64,000 bases of DNA from Marsupella aquatica (GCA_973895155.1 OZ316894.1:15500001-15564000); one strand, 5' to 3'. Shown: positions 11,401 through 23,400, counted from the first letter of the stretch. Notes: a model not told the origin generated them from the sequence alone. Translations and numbers: made by a program.

Positions 11401-12635
11401 TGGATTCTATCCACCAGGCTTGAATGCAGAAGAAAAAGCTGTTTTCCTATACAAAGTCGGACCATATACTATCGTGAGAGGTGTTTTGTTTAAATTATTA
11501 CCAAATCAGAGACTTCATCGTTGCTTGGAAGCTCAAGAAGTTCCAAAAGTAATTTCAGCCTTACACACTGAAGCCTCTGGTGGACACTATGCCATTAATA
11601 CAACTGTTAAGAAAATTAAGGATGCTGGATTTTGGTGGCCTACCATGCACAAGGACACTTATAACTACATTCAAAGCTGTGACCCTTGTCAACGCATAGG
11701 GAAGCCTATGGCCACATCAAAATGACCTTTAACTCCCATTTTACCTCTATCTCCATTTGAAAAATGGGGGATAGACTTTATTGGCCCCATTTCCCCTGTT
11801 GCTAGACGAAGTAGAAGCAGATATATCATTCTTGCTACGGACTACCTCACCAAATGGGTGGAGGCTAAGCATACTAGGAAGAATGATGTTGCCACAGCCG
11901 CCAGTTTCTTATTTGAAAACATTATTACCAGGTATGGCTGCCCTTTGGAATTGGTAAGTGATCGAGGCCTCCACTTCCTTAATGAGACAATTGAGCTCAT
12001 TACTGAGAAATATTTGATTAAGCATCAAGACCACACCTTATAACCCCAGAGCTAATGGACTGATTGAGAGAGCTAACGGGTTAATGGGAAAAATATTGAA
12101 TAAAATGGTGGAAGCACATAAAACTGATTGGGATATCAAACTCCACTCTGCTTTATGGGCTTACAGAACCGCAGGAAAGATTACTACCTTGAGAACACCA
12201 TTCTACTTAACTTTTGGTATGCATAGTGTTACCCCTATTGAATTTGAATTACCTACTGAGCGGCTTCTGATCTCAGAAAGATTACCTGAGCCGGATAGCT
12301 TCCACATTAGGCTGGAAACTCTAGATGAGTTAGAAGAGCATAGGCTTTTGGCCTTAGAACAGGCCCATCATCAACAGGACAAACGGAAAGAGGCTTATGA
12401 TAAAAAGCTGAGAACACCTGCTCTACAACCGGGAGATTTGGCACTTGTTTACGACTCCAGGTATATGTTTTTCCCTGGGAAACTCCACACTCACTGGATA
12501 GGGCCTTACAAAGTGGTTACTGTATGGCCAAATGGGTCTTTAACCTTGGAAACCTTGGATGGAGAACCTCTTGCAACAAGAATCAATGGTTTCAGGGTGA
12601 AGAAATATTATTTACCTCATTCTGAAGGCTTGTGA
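11401..12635 (+). pseudogene. pol: Integrase of gypsy-1, one stop and one frameshift
   Basis: HHCC zinc domain (HTEASGGHY, then CDPCQ near 11680-11694), stop TGA 11723, then the catalytic core: WGIDFIGP (first Asp), LVSDRGLHF (second Asp) and, after a one-base frameshift near 12030, PRANGLIERANG (Glu). The C-terminus has LQPGDLALVYDSRY, a GPY/F-type module (WIGPYKVVTVWPNGSLTLE) and INGFRVKKYY, ending at TGA 12633. No chromodomain follows. It would insert the cDNA into chromosomes. In the unshifted frame the product ends after KHQDHTL at 12041. Confidence 0.92.
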
Positions 12636-12651
12636 GGGCACGGCGCCGTTT

Positions 12652-12661
12652 GAGGAGAGGG
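12652..12661 (+). other. Polypurine tract of gypsy-1
   Basis: GAGGAGAGGG ends three bases before the TG of the 3' LTR, 16 bases after the pol stop. This is the expected plus-strand primer. Confidence 0.8.
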
Positions 12662-12664
12662 CTA

Positions 12665-15600
12665 TGTGAGTATTGGGTAATACCAAAAACCTGAAATTAC
12701 TGAAAAATTTTAAACTTTTTATAGTGTTTAAGCCTGCTGTTGCTGTTAAAGTGCCAAGTGTAAACTACGGGTATACTTTATAACGGGATTATGCATTTAC
12801 GCGTATAAGCGTTACGGGTTTACGGGTTTACAATGTTACGAGTTTATGCCGATACGGGATTACGGTTTACGCCTTACGCATTTAAGGAAAGTTCACGTTA
12901 CGGCGCTACGGCTAACTTCGCAACGGGACTTAGCAACGGAACGGGGACTTCATGCCTTGATAGGAACCAGGCACAAAGTTCAGGCGCTCACTCTCATCTC
13001 TTCACCACCCCTATTCACTTGCTCTTTCCCTTCGAAAGTAACCTTCGCAGCACGCAAATTATCATTGCAGCTATGGCGAACCTGGGTGCTGAGGAACAAT
13101 ATCAAATTGAAGCTCTAGCAGTCTCAAAAGTAGTGGCAGCTCATATACCACAAGCGCCTGATAGTCTTTCTAATTTACAAGACTCTTTACAGCACTTAGG
13201 ATTGGAACGCTTACTCAAGATTCCCTGGAATGTCGAGCTCGACTCCTACTTGCAAGATTTTGTAAAGGGGACTATCATCCCGATTGAATTCAGGCGAACG
13301 ATTCGAGCTCGCCCCAGCCTATGGACTATTGAGCAAATTGCTTATGCCTTTGGATGCCCGTCAGAAGGAGAGGCGTTATATTCCAAGAAGCAGGACTTAT
13401 CTACTCCATACTTCTCAGGAACTCAAAATCTCAAAAATGGCTGGAACTTGTCCTAGTGTACTTATCCTAAATTGAGAGTGCTCATGGAATTTCTAGTACC
13501 CATTCTTCATCCAAAAAATCCAACCCTTTGTCCTATGGCCTTGGCTAACACTATTGTAGCTGCTCACAGTGGAGCTATAAAAGTAAATTGGGCCCTACTT
13601 CTGTTTAATGTAATGAAGGATCAAGTAAGGAGTTTGGAATCGGGGAGGACCACTTGCTTGCAAAATTATCTCTCTTAGCTCTATTATGCCCATGACTGTT
13701 TACATCTTGAGGAAGAGACAGAGATGGGGTTACTCCTAATTGACCTGGGTATTGAAAAAGAAATTCCCATGGAAGACATTGTACATGTCACCCCATTGAA
13801 TTTGAATGATCAGAACGTTGAGGAGAATGCTGATGTTCCTATGGAGGATACTTCATTAGAAGTCCCTACACATTCTCCTATGCATAGCAGGGAAATTGTT
13901 TGCCAATCAATAAGTAATGAGAATACCCCTAGCCGGACTATGGATGCAGATCCACTAGAAGCTGAAGAAGTAAGGAGCATTCATCAACAAGACGATGTTG
14001 CTACACCAACTGATGCTACTCCTCATGTGACCACCGGGTCCACTCCTTCGAAGGCAGAGTCAAATCAACAGCTTATTGATAAGTTGACATCTCTCCTCAG
14101 TTGCAGTGATGATGGACTATATGATGCTGTTAATAATTTGAGAATGGAGGCTGTTAGTTTGAGATCACCATTTCATGATCAGCTAAGTCCTGTCAGAATG
14201 ACCTCTTCCCCAAGAGAACCAGCACCAATGGAGTTTGTGATTTGTACTCCTGTCACTGTACAACCCCCTCCCCTAGAAACAAGTGAACCTGTTCCAGTAT
14301 CAGATAGTACCAGTTGTGTGGCCATTGTGGATGACTTGCTAGAAATACTTCAGTGTGAACCTCGACAGATAGCATCTGTGGTCAGCAACTTGATCCAACA
14401 ATGTCCAACTGCTAGTCCCACTCCTAGCCTAGGTTCGCAACATTACAACCCTGATTCCAACTATGAACCCACTGAAGGACCCACCTACAATCGGTCACAA
14501 TATGAGCATCCTTATGTCAAAGAGGACATGCCTGAAGACTCTGATCCACCCTCAGATGGTGAAACTTATAGATCTTATGATAATATTCTTGAGTCATCCC
14601 CAAGGCAGGGATTTGAAGATGTTGATACTGCCTTAAGATCCAATCCAAACTTAGTAGTAGTTGTCACCTCATCTACTTAGACACCTCGGAATGCCACCAT
14701 CGAGAGTAGATACCCGAGACATCTAGAGTCCCAAGTGCACAGGTATGTGGAGACCTGTAAGATAATGCAGGCCAACAGACCACCGGTTGGAGAGTTTTGG
14801 AGATACTACTATCTCAAAAAGATAGAGGCCAGTTATATCTTCGACCTCAGGTGTTTTGGAACTTCCAAAGTAGAGATGGCACAATTTGATGAGTTCTAGA
14901 CTGACTCTCTCTACTTCCGACCTATTCTTGCTGTGATGCTACTTCAAGGAGATGTGGAGGTGGAGGATTTAGTTCTGGCATATTTTGGAAATTTGGCAGC
15001 TTATGCCCTAGATTTTGTGATTTCTTTTCTCATGCAGAGTAAGAAATCTACTTCTCCCCATAATGCTTACCTTCCTCGAGAACCCAAGGTTACCCTTGTT
15101 TCAACCAGCTCATTTGCTGAGAAACAGAGGATCTGGAACAATGTCACCTCTCAAACTTTGGCCAACTTCAACCGGTATTTCAGAGATGTCAAATGGAGGC
15201 TTCACCCTTTCTATTCTAGGATGCTGAACTCTGATGAATGCCTATATCATTATCCCCAAGTATATGCTGCTACTTGCAATAATTATGACGTGATTGGGAT
15301 ATATAGAGAAGCTCTTCGAATAGACATATGTTATCTAAGGAAGAGAATGCCCCTGATGTATCCTGAGAGACAACTAAGATGCCTACCTTATTCCCGAGGA
15401 TCCCCACGCCAGGCTGAGCTAATGGAAGTTACCCAGAATCGAACTGTCACGGCAGTGGAGCTACTCGAACCAAAAGACATTCGACAACAAGCTTGAGGAG
15501 TAATCTAAGTGTTTTTAGTTAGTTTTAAGAGTAGTGCATCTTTCCCTATTTTTCAAAATGTGTATAGAGCTTTAAAAGCTATGAAACTTCTTTAGTATAT

Positions 15601-16676
15601 AGTCTATACATAGAGAAACTCACTGGAAAATTTTCAGAATTTTCCGAGCTAGGAGTAGAAAGTTAAAAATAGTTGAATTCGGTAAGTCTTTAAGTCTACC
15701 GCATTCACCGGATTACGCCTTTACGTTTTTATGCTTTTACAAGTTTACGTCTTTACGCTTTTATGCCTTTACGGGTTCTTACTTAGCCATTTCTCGGCTT
15801 TTCACTTACTGAATCGCTATTTTGACTTTTTGAGGAGTATGAAGAGGCATGTCTCTTCGACCCTATGACCTCTTACTTTGTAGATTTTTACTATAAGAAA
15901 AAGTTTAAGGAAAGTATAGCAATTTTTGCCTCTTCTTGGTGTTCAGCCAGTTGATCATGAATGTTAAGAGTTCAAGATCAAGTTTGACACCAAGAGAAGA
16001 CTTCCCTCCTTCTTGTGGTTTATACTTTTGAATAAATCATAGGAAGTAAAATTCCTTTTGTGCAAATCTTTTGAGTTGTGATGACAGACTTCTTATTGGT
16101 GACTCATTACAATCTTCTGAGTTCTTAAAGTTAACTCATTGAGTTTATGTCTTAATGAATTTGATGGATTTTCTTTCATGATACTTAGTACCATCTAAAT
16201 GTTAAAGTAGTCACTCTTTTAGATTTTGTCTGAGTACCACTTAGAAAGAAAAGACAAGACGTGTTGACGGCACTTTAAAGGAGTACTCTAGTAAGCATTT
16301 TAGACCTGAAAAGCAATATGGATTTGAATCCTTAAGTCTTTTCATTTTGACTTATGTCTAAGGAGCAACCTTGGTGAATTCCAGACTCCCTTAGCATACT
16401 TTAAGATATTTTCCCTTGTGTTTTGTTAATCATTTCCTTTTCATTAATTTATGTTTACATGATGCTGAGATATCATTGAAAACTTCTCACCGCTGTGGAG
16501 CGATCTTCAAAATACCTTATTAAAGTAATCAAACTTGATTACTATGTGTAGAAAACATTTTTAGTTCTTTATTATTGTTTAAATCTATCAAACCAACCCC
16601 ATCTTGTTCTTTACGGGAACGAATACCGAGTTTGGAGACCTTTAAGTATGTTTTTGGTTCTTCATAGCAAACTACA
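12665..16676 (+). repeat. 3' LTR of gypsy-1 (4,012 bp)
   Basis: Pairs with 625-4634 over its full length and ends CTACA before the GGGTC target duplication. Differences from the 5' LTR are mainly transitions plus small indels, such as a 6-bp in-frame deletion near 14968 and a 9-bp extra unit in the TTACG cluster. The element is therefore not a very recent insertion. Confidence 0.95.
13073..15496 (+). pseudogene. LTR-embedded long reading frame (3' LTR copy)
   Basis: Same reading frame as 1034-3463, ATG at 13073, ending at TGA 15494. Its internal stops are TAG 13454, 13676, 14678 and 14897. Three of the four sites are sense codons in the 5' LTR (CAG, CAG, TGG); 14678 is shared with 2639. Across the two copies only one stop therefore needs to predate insertion. 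A 6-bp indel relative to the 5' copy preserves the frame. Codons 1-535 (to the shared TAG) and the ~270 codons after it may be two proteins or one made by readthrough. Family unknown. Confidence 0.7.
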
Positions 16677-16681
16677 GGGTC

Positions 16682-17737
16682 AAACACACTCCTGTAAGCT
16701 TGTGCACAAATTCAATCATCATCAAGCTTCTTTCACTGTCTTGGTGACAGCTTCAACCCGTACAAGGATCTCAGCAATCTGCAAACCAAATCCTCTTGCC
16801 CTCTCTTCACAAAACCTAGCGGTTGTCTCATGAGATCACCTTTTCCAAGGTGCCATAAAGGAAAGTTGTGACAACATCCATCTGATCTAGCAGTAGACCA
16901 AACATAACAACAAGCACACACAATAGTCGTATTGTTGAGTACTTAGCAACTGGTGAGAAGACCTCATTGTAATCCACACATTTTTCTCGTGTGAATTCCT
17001 TGGCTCCCAACCTAGCCTTGTAGACCTTTGATCCACCTCACGTGGACTGATCTTTCAGCTTGTATATCCACTTGCTGTCCACCACTTGTTGTCCCTCAAG
17101 TAGCTTGACAAACTCCCAAGTTTTGTTATCCTTCAGTGACTACATCTTCGTTTGCAGTCCACTCCTGCTTCTCCTTAGAAGCACTTGCCTCATGAAATGA
17201 AGAAGGCTCCCCTTCTTCCAAAATCAATGCATCACCCTCATCATCAATAACAAAATCCTCCTCTTGCAACTAAGATGAATCAATCCACTGTCCATACCTT
17301 AGTGGAGCGCGTATAGTGCAACCAGATGTTCTTCTAGCCAATGACTCTAGTTGATCTGCATGTGCTGGTACAATCTGAAGCTCAACAACATCCATTTGCT
17401 GCTCACCAGCATGAACAAACTCCTCTGGTTCCTCTGGCATAGGAACCAAATCCATAATTGGAGCAACTCCTTCTCTCCGGCCATGCACCTCATGACCAAT
17501 TTCCCCCTCAACAAGATCCAGTATAGGAGATTTTCCTTTGTCAATAGGGAGACCTGAGTATTCTCCGCCTCCAATAATCTAGATTCAATGAAGGAAACAT
17601 CCCTATTGACAACCAACTTACAAGCAATAGGATCCCATAGCCTCTAGGACTTCACACCACTTTGGTATCTAAGAAAAATATATTTCTTGGAGGTAGGATC
17701 TAACTTGGTCCTATTTTGCTTTGATGTGAGAGCATAT
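16682..17737 (-). pseudogene. pol: Ty1/copia pol middle part: linker and RT N-terminus
   Basis: Continuation of the copia element between the gypsy-1 target site and solo LTR A. Reading right to left: YIFLRYQSGVKS and RLWDPIACKLVVNRDVSFIE (end of integrase, around 17700-17570), an acidic variable linker with RAPLRYGQWIDSS (near 17300), then the RT start with FTREKCVDYNEVFSPVAKYS and LLDQMDVVTTFLYGTLE (17010-16830) and LYGLKLSPRQ (near 16735). Frames switch repeatedly and stops occur, so it is non-functional. The rest of RT is at 619-1. Confidence 0.9.
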
Positions 17738-18390
17738 TGTCACGCGATTGACATGGGTCTTAACACCAAAGACGTCACTATGGGTGCCAAAACCATCTCC
17801 TTGTACCTGAGGATCACGAAGGGATGTTGTGAAGGCCGGTAAACACCAATTTATGCCCTCAACACCAGACTATCATAGCAAAGATCTATCACACATCACC
17901 CAAGCTCAATCCCAAGGAACCAAGGTTGGGGATCAGATCTGCGCTCATGATAGTTCTGGTGAGAAGGGGTCTTCATATCGGGCCTGTACACACAGGGCCT
18001 AGCGCTACGGTGCGCATAGGTCTATACGTATGCTTACTGTCATAGGTATGTTTCTATTCCGCCGCCGGAATGTACCCATAAACCAGTGACTCCTGACTGA
18101 TTCCCAGCTTAGGGACTTCTAAGCCATTGCCCCACCACTCTGCCATTCCACTCTCAGCAATCAGAGCTGTGACAGCCCTCACCCAACCCACTTCAATGCA
18201 CCCGGTACACCTCTCAGTGGCGCTGCTAGTCTCATCATACACTCAGATTGCCTCACACACACACACATCCATGAGAGAAATGAGGCCTGAAAGGAAAACT
18301 CAATTGGATTCAAAGATGTGCACAATAGTTCACTGAGAACACTTGATCCGAACACTAGGCCCGAAGGCTGTCTCCTCCAGATTGCGACGT

Positions 18391-18547
18391 GCTTGCCCTG
18401 CAAGCCCCGTGCTTGCCCTGCAAGCCCCGTGCTTGCCCTGCAAGCCCCGTGCTTGCCCTGCAAGCCCCGTGCTTGCCCTGCAAGCCCCGTGCTTGCCCTG
18501 CAAGCCCCGTGCTTGCCCTGCAAGCCCCGTGCTTGCCCTGCAAGCCC
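18391..18547. repeat. 20-bp tandem repeat, 8 units, hairpin-forming
   Basis: Unit GCTTGCCCTGCAAGCCCCGT repeated at exact 20-bp steps (starts 18391, 18411 ... 18531). Each unit has the perfect inverted pair GCTTGC/GCAAGC around CCT. Copy B has only two units (31784, 31804), the second mutated, so the array expanded in A. The 20-bp period opens reading frames on both strands that are artefacts. Confidence 0.95.
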
Positions 18548-18764
18548 AATCCTGAACCTGAGCCCGACTCACTCCAGATTGCGACGGCAGATTGGACTCG
18601 AACCAATCCCGTACTTGCCTTGCAAACTCAATCCTGAACTCAACCTCCTTCACTGCACTTCATTCTTGGGGGCACATACAGATCTCACACCTCCAATTCA
18701 GAACGTCAAGTTACGCATGCATAGTTGACTCGACTTCAAAGCTGGTACCAGGCCTAACGGCGAT

Positions 18765-19187
18765 CTACCCCAGACTGCAATGAGGCCCGGCCTCACGCTT
18801 GCCCTGCAAGCTCAGCTCTGGCCATAGATCCCTTAGTGCTCTCCACCAGACAAAGGCCGGGACTCCCCATGGATCACGTAGCCTTGCCAGACTGAACTGT
18901 AAATGCTCCTCCTGCTGCCCCTTAATCAGTACCTCAGCCTCCCTAATGTGCCCACCGCAAATCGAATTGAAATCCTCCCCACAGTTTACAATCACCAATA
19001 CATCACCTATCACCAAGGCTCTGTATCGGGGGAAAAGAACCCAGTTGTGCTGCCCACTAGAAAGAGCCACAATCCAGCTCGCAAACCTAGCAACCCGTTG
19101 CTGTGAAGCTTCACTGATTACTCCCTGAGTAATAGCACAACCAAGCTCTCCCCAACACGCAGCGTCCAAGTCCAGCCTTGCTTGCAC
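18765..19187 (-). CDS. Conserved hypothetical reading frame in LTR A (140 codons)
   Basis: Reading frame of 140 codons in the inferred sense orientation of the LTR. The product includes WGELGCAITQGVISEASQQ, HNWVLFPRYRALVIGDVLVI and LARLRDPWGVPAFVWWRALR. The B copy (32460-32116) keeps the same frame and most residues, with one late stop. I recognise no family. It has a mixed hydrophobic/charged composition, no clear signal peptide and no zinc motif. It may be a fragment of a host gene captured in the LTR, or a chance open frame; conservation between only two copies is weak evidence for coding. Confidence 0.35.
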   Translation of the reverse strand: MQARLDLDAACWGELGCAITQGVISEASQQRVARFASWIVALSSGQHNWVLFPRYRALVIGDVLVIVNCGEDFNSICGGHIREAEVLIKGQQEEHLQFSLARLRDPWGVPAFVWWRALRDLWPELSLQGKREAGPHCSLG

Positions 19188-19589
19188 AGAGCTCCTCCCC
19201 GCTGCTCAGTCTAAGTGAGATCACACAACTGAAGTCGCCCTCCATCTCTACCGGGGGGCTGCTCTATATACTCTCATACTGAGCCCAAATGGCTGGGTAC
19301 TACGCTGCTGGAGCCCCATCCCAGCCCTAACAGAGCTGCCATTATCTCTAACTACTGAACCCTAACTCGCAGCTTTATTTCTATCTCGAATTGGCTATGT
19401 ACTTCGGATTTGGCCCTCCTCCATGGTTTTTGCGAGCTTACGCCTCCTCTCCCGATTTCTGTATTCAACCATTTGTTGTGTGGATAGCAGCGTTGGAAGC
19501 GGCTTGAGCTCCTCTTTCCAACGAGGTCAATTATAGCCGATTTGGTCAAATACACAGAGAGTTATGCCCCCGCAACCGAGAGGGGGTAC

Positions 19590-19930
19590 TCACTGCTGCG
19601 CTAACCCGAGTTACATAGCTAACCCGAGTAGAGCTAACCCGTGGTCTCGGGTTAGGCCGCTACCCGCTATCCGCTATCCGCTAACCTAGCCTAAGCTGAG
19701 CCCGAACCCGAGCTTACCTATGCTAACCTGAGCCCGAGTTTAGGCTAACCCGAGTTCAATCTAATCCGAACCTAGGTTAAGCCTAAGCTGAAGCTGTGCT
19801 GACCTAAGCTAAGCTGAAGCCGTGCTTACCTGAGCTAAGCTGAAGCCGTGCTCACATAAGCTAAGCCGTGGTCGAGCTTGGGTTAACCCGAAACTGAAGC
19901 CGAATCCGCTAATTCCGGCCATAAGTTAAC
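19590..19930. repeat. Degenerate GCTAACCCGAG / CTAAGCTGAAGC repeat field
   Basis: Irregular repetition of words such as GCTAACCCGAG, GAGCCCGAAC and TAAGCTGAAGCCGTGCT. LTR B has a similar but rearranged field at 32874-33240. It looks like a decayed minisatellite, with no gene in it. Confidence 0.7.
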
Positions 19931-20234
19931 CCGTCACATTAATCAGGCCGTATCTCTCTTAATACACCTCCGTTTCCCGAGTGTTTTATATCGATTTTAC
20001 TCGCCTTGACCAGATCTTTCCAATGCTCTTTACAGATCCGGATTTGGTGACATATTGAAAGAGATATGGTCGTCGACCACCCGCGACATAGTTTTTATTT
20101 CCCTACTCTTAACGCCATGATTGCCCTTATTCTTGCCATCTTGCTAATTGTTATGTAATATCAATAGCTACTCCTTGCATACAGCAACCTACTTAATCAG
20201 ATTACAAAATAAGGACCATGTCATTGGCGTCACA

Positions 20235-20990
20235 CATATGCATCACTTCCAAAAATTACCAAGCCATGATAGTCTGCTTGCCGCTCATAGCGCATCTCAA
20301 ATGGCGTTTTGAAATTGATAGCACTAGAAGTAGAAAGATTTACCAAATAAGCTATAGTATTGACAATTTTTGCCCAAAATTCATGTGGTAAACCTGATTG
20401 GCTCAACATAATTTGGGAACACTCCAATAGTATTTGATTGAGCCTCTCAAGGACACCATTTTGCTGCAAAGTATAAACTATGGTGAGATGACAAGTTATC
20501 CCCTGTTTTGAACAATGCTCTTCAAATTCCACTGAAGTGTACTCCGCACCGTTGTCTGACCTTAGACTCACTCTTGTATCCAAACACTTGACCGTGTTTC
20601 CAGTCTAATTCTCCACCTAGGTCTTCCACTTCTTAAAAATGGACAAGACATTAGACTTATGCGTCATGAAATAAATCCACATAAATCTTGAGTAATCATC
20701 AATAAATGATACATAGTCCAACTTTCCAGAGTGTGAGGGAGTCGGGGATGGACCCCACATGTCACTATGTATGTACTCAAGAACCATTTTGGAACGATGA
20801 GTTCCAACACTGGAAGCACGACGATGCTACTTTCCAAGAATGCAATGCTCACGAAACTCTAATTTACAAGACTGCAAATCATAAATGAGTCCATTCTTTT
20901 GTAAGATAGCCAAACCCTTCTCACTCATGTGGCCTAGCCGTGAATGTCACAATTGAGTCATCTCTCGTGAGACTTGGTTACATTGGCCTC
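20235..20990 (-). pseudogene. pol: Ty1/copia integrase, interrupted
   Basis: Right to left: the zinc-binding GAG-pre-integrase segment with SRLGHMSEKG (near 20940, the preceding Trp codon now a stop), the first catalytic region with SDMWGPSPTPS and FIDDYSRFMWIYF, then RSDNGAEYTSVEFEEHC (second Asp), NGVLERLNQ (catalytic Glu) and AYLVNLSTSSAINFKTPFE. LTR A interrupts it at 20235 just after FGSDAYV, and it resumes at 17737. Several stops precede the second Asp. Order integrase before RT marks the element as Ty1/copia. Confidence 0.9.
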
Positions 20991-21413
20991 TCCACATACA
21001 ATATTGCCGTGCAACACAAAAAAATTCTTTTGTCTGCTCCCCTTCAGAATGGCTGTCTCTCTGGACATGACTTGAAGCTCACCATCAATAACGCTCCATT
21101 GATGACCATTTGAATCCAACACACCGAGTGAAATCAAATTCTTATGCATTCCAGACACAAACCTGACTCCAGACATTGTGTGCACAGTGCCATCAAACAT
21201 CTGAATCTTCACAGACCCAATACCCTCAATTTGATATGAGTGATCATTTCCCATTAGAACTGAACCGTTTGAAACAAAGTAAGAACTAAAAAACTCACGA
21301 ATATAACAAATGTGAAAATTTAGAGCAAGCACAATCAAGAATCCACGCATCATCTGCTCTCCTAGATGACGTGCATAGGGCATACCCCTGGCTTCATAAC
21401 ACATACTCATCAT
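20991..21413 (-). pseudogene. pol: Ty1/copia protease region
   Basis: The minus strand encodes FFSSYFVSNGSVLMGND, GIGSVKIQMFDGTVHTMSGV, RFVSGMHKNLISLGVLDSNG and LQVMSRETAILKGSRQKN. These are the typical copia protease C-terminal half and the start of the GAG-pre-integrase domain. The catalytic D-S/T-G is not recognisable in this frame and is presumably lost upstream near 21310. Confidence 0.8.
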
Positions 21414-22415
21414 TTGAGTAAATCAGCGTCTCCATCAGCCCTAGCCACATTTGCCAATGAAGATTCAACTGCTTTTCCCTTATATTCTTGCTTGAAGTAT
21501 CCAACCTTGTTGCATTTCCAACATGTCACCTGCTTTCTTTCCGGGGACTTGCCCCTTGACTTAGATCTGGATTTAGATCTAAACTAGGTTCTACGGTCCC
21601 CAGTTGGTCGCTACATACTCCTCCCATGGTTAACATTGAGAGCATCACCAGTTGATGAAGGCTATGATGTGATCTGCATCTTCTATTGAAGATCAATAGT
21701 AAGCAGAGAACTCACCACCTCATTGTATGAGATGGTATTCCTATCACGATGCAACAACACTCGTGATAAGGACTAGTAAGATGGAGGTAATGAATTGAGA
21801 AGTTGCAGAGCCTTCTTCTCATCATTCAATTCCTCCCCAAGGTTTTCCAAGTCAACGACCATGTCGTTGAAAGCATCCAAATGGTCCTGCAACTTTGTAC
21901 CGGTTTCCTTCATCCTAAAACTCATCAGTTTGTAGGAAGTGTAGAGTCGGTGCAACAACTCTTTCCGGTGATACTTGCTCTGCAACTCTACAAACAAGGA
22001 CATGCAATCCTTATGTGCACCCAACTGCTTGATGATGGGAGGCATGAGATAGAGTCTAACACACCACACTCCTTGCTCCTACATGCGGTCCCATTGTTTC
22101 TCATCAACATTGTCTTCACAAGGGCTCAACAGTTGGCCCATCCCCAAGCATAGAGCACTCCCTTCACCTACTTCTCCCAGAGCAAGTAGTGAGAGCGCCC
22201 ATCACACTTTGTGACTTTATACTTGGGTCCTTATCTTCTTCTTTTGCACTACCGTTAGCTTTGGTAGTAGAATAGCTTCCTCCACCACACGTCGCATCGG
22301 TGATGGTACTGGTGTCACGTGCTCTTCCTCTTGCTCCACTCTCTACCTTAAATTGTTGCAATGATCCTTGTGCTTCAAGTTCCACATCTTCAAAAATCTT
22401 CTCCCAATCATTCAT
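21414..22415 (-). pseudogene. gag: Ty1/copia gag with degraded zinc knuckle
   Basis: Starts at the ATG at 22415 (MNDWEKIFEDVELEAQG), shifts frame, and continues with a gag helix region (LFVELQSKYHRKELLHRLYT, LDAFNDMVVDLENLGEELND, LLNSLPPSY) at 22069-21773. Near 21520 the nucleocapsid motif reads CWKCNKVGYFKQEY. The His and last Cys of the CCHC are both Tyr here, each one transition away. Frames are interrupted at several points. Confidence 0.85.
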
Positions 22416-23400
22416 ATGAGAAAATCACAAAAACATATCACAACTTCTCAAAAAAATCAAAACTAAACACCGCCGCATAGCCCACAAAGCTAGGAGTCCA
22501 ACACTGAAAACCAAAATTGAAATCAAAATTTGACGAAAAAGTTATTCAAATTTTGGTTGGGGTGGGTAAAACCTTGGGAAACTCCCATGTTTTGACCACC
22601 TCAGGGAATAACCAAAATGCCAAGTACAACCCGTCATTGGAATTGCAATTAGATTGGACAGGTGCATCGCGTTGCTAACTTCAATGGCTACAACCTCGCC
22701 AAAAATGAACCAAAAAGTTATTGTTTGGCGCATGGAAATCTTTGTCGGACGACTAAAAACATGCTCTCTATATTTTTGGAATATTCTCTGTATAGTACAG
22801 CAGGTCGCATAGGGGGCTGTTCCCCCTATCAAAAAATAGGCCTTAAAAAGGGGGTTTTAAGCCCCTCTAAATAAAATGGGCGTATGAGGGGCCGGGGTAC
22901 GCACACGGCATACAGAAGGGCATAGGGCAGGGATGGGGCGAGTACAAGGGCGCAGGAGTAAAAGACAAGCAACTACATACGCAGCCGCGAACAACAGGAG
23001 ACCAGGCCGGGGAAACATTTCGCCAAAAATTTGCGGCCGGCCGGCAGTAGGGGCGGGCAAGGGCTTTGATGCGAGGATGATCGAAGGGGCAGGGCCGGGC
23101 GTAAGGGCTCGCAATGGCGCTACAACATTGCGGCTGAGTATGCAAGATTGGGAGGGGGGATTCGCGGGGTTAAAGGGGGTATGCGGGTATGTTGGGTCGA
23201 AAGGGTTTGGTGTGTATACACACCAAAAAAGGCCCTTAAACCCCTCTAATAGCAAAATTTGTCTTTTAAGACCAAATTTGCCGATTACACACCTTGCCGC
23301 CGCCAATTCCATGAGTAAAAATGATGGCCGTAGACGGGAAATGTTGTCAAATTGTGCCGACACAGTTAGCAAGCTTAGCAAAGAAAAAACCTTTTGGGTG
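22416..23400. other. Unassigned sequence in the copia leader
   Basis: About 1 kb without a supportable gene between the copia gag start and a dispersed repeat. 22860-23220 is GC-rich with many GGGCG/CCCGCC words, which opens overlapping reading frames on both strands. Two similar words, GGCCTTAAAAAGGGGG (22830) and GGCCCTTAAACCCCTC (23231), flank the GC-rich part, so it may be a separate small insertion. No target duplication was found. Confidence 0.4.

Larger units (their letters stand above)
625..16676 (+). mobile_element. 16.05-kb Ty3/gypsy LTR retrotransposon (gypsy-1), chromodomain-less, Ogre/Tat/Athila-like
   Basis: Complete element with 4.0-kb LTRs (TG...CA), a 5-bp target duplication GGGTC (620-624 and 16677-16681), a tRNA-Asp-type PBS, an extra leader reading frame upstream of gag, gag-pol, and a purine tract before the 3' LTR. 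It is inserted in the RT of a copia element. Domain order is gag, protease, RT, RNase H, integrase, with no chromodomain after the integrase. The PBS, the chromodomain-less integrase and the pre-gag reading frame together suggest the Ogre/Tat/Athila side of plant gypsy elements. The lineage is inferred from architecture, without a tree. All coding parts carry stops, so the element is no longer autonomous. Confidence 0.95.
17738..20234 (-). mobile_element. Solo LTR 'A' (2,497 bp) inserted in copia integrase
   Basis: Starts TGTCACGCGATTG and ends GGCGTCACA on the plus strand, flanked by the target duplication CATAT (17733-17737 and 20235-20239). A second copy (B) spans 31132-33541 plus 41879-41886. 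There is no internal region, PBS or second LTR, so it is a solo LTR. The minus orientation is inferred from the purine tract retained next to copy B. It contains the 20-bp hairpin repeat array (18391-18547), a conserved minus-strand reading frame (19187-18765), and a degenerate GCTAACCCGAG-type repeat field at 19590-19930. Confidence 0.85.

Noticed and set aside
16648-16833. Reading frame crossing the gypsy-1 3' LTR end into the copia element
   Set aside because: Spans an insertion junction, so it is fortuitous.
18179-18653. Long overlapping reading frames on both strands with repeats such as LPCKPRACPASP
   Set aside because: They are produced by the 20-bp tandem array (three units give 20 codons in every frame); no independent coding evidence.
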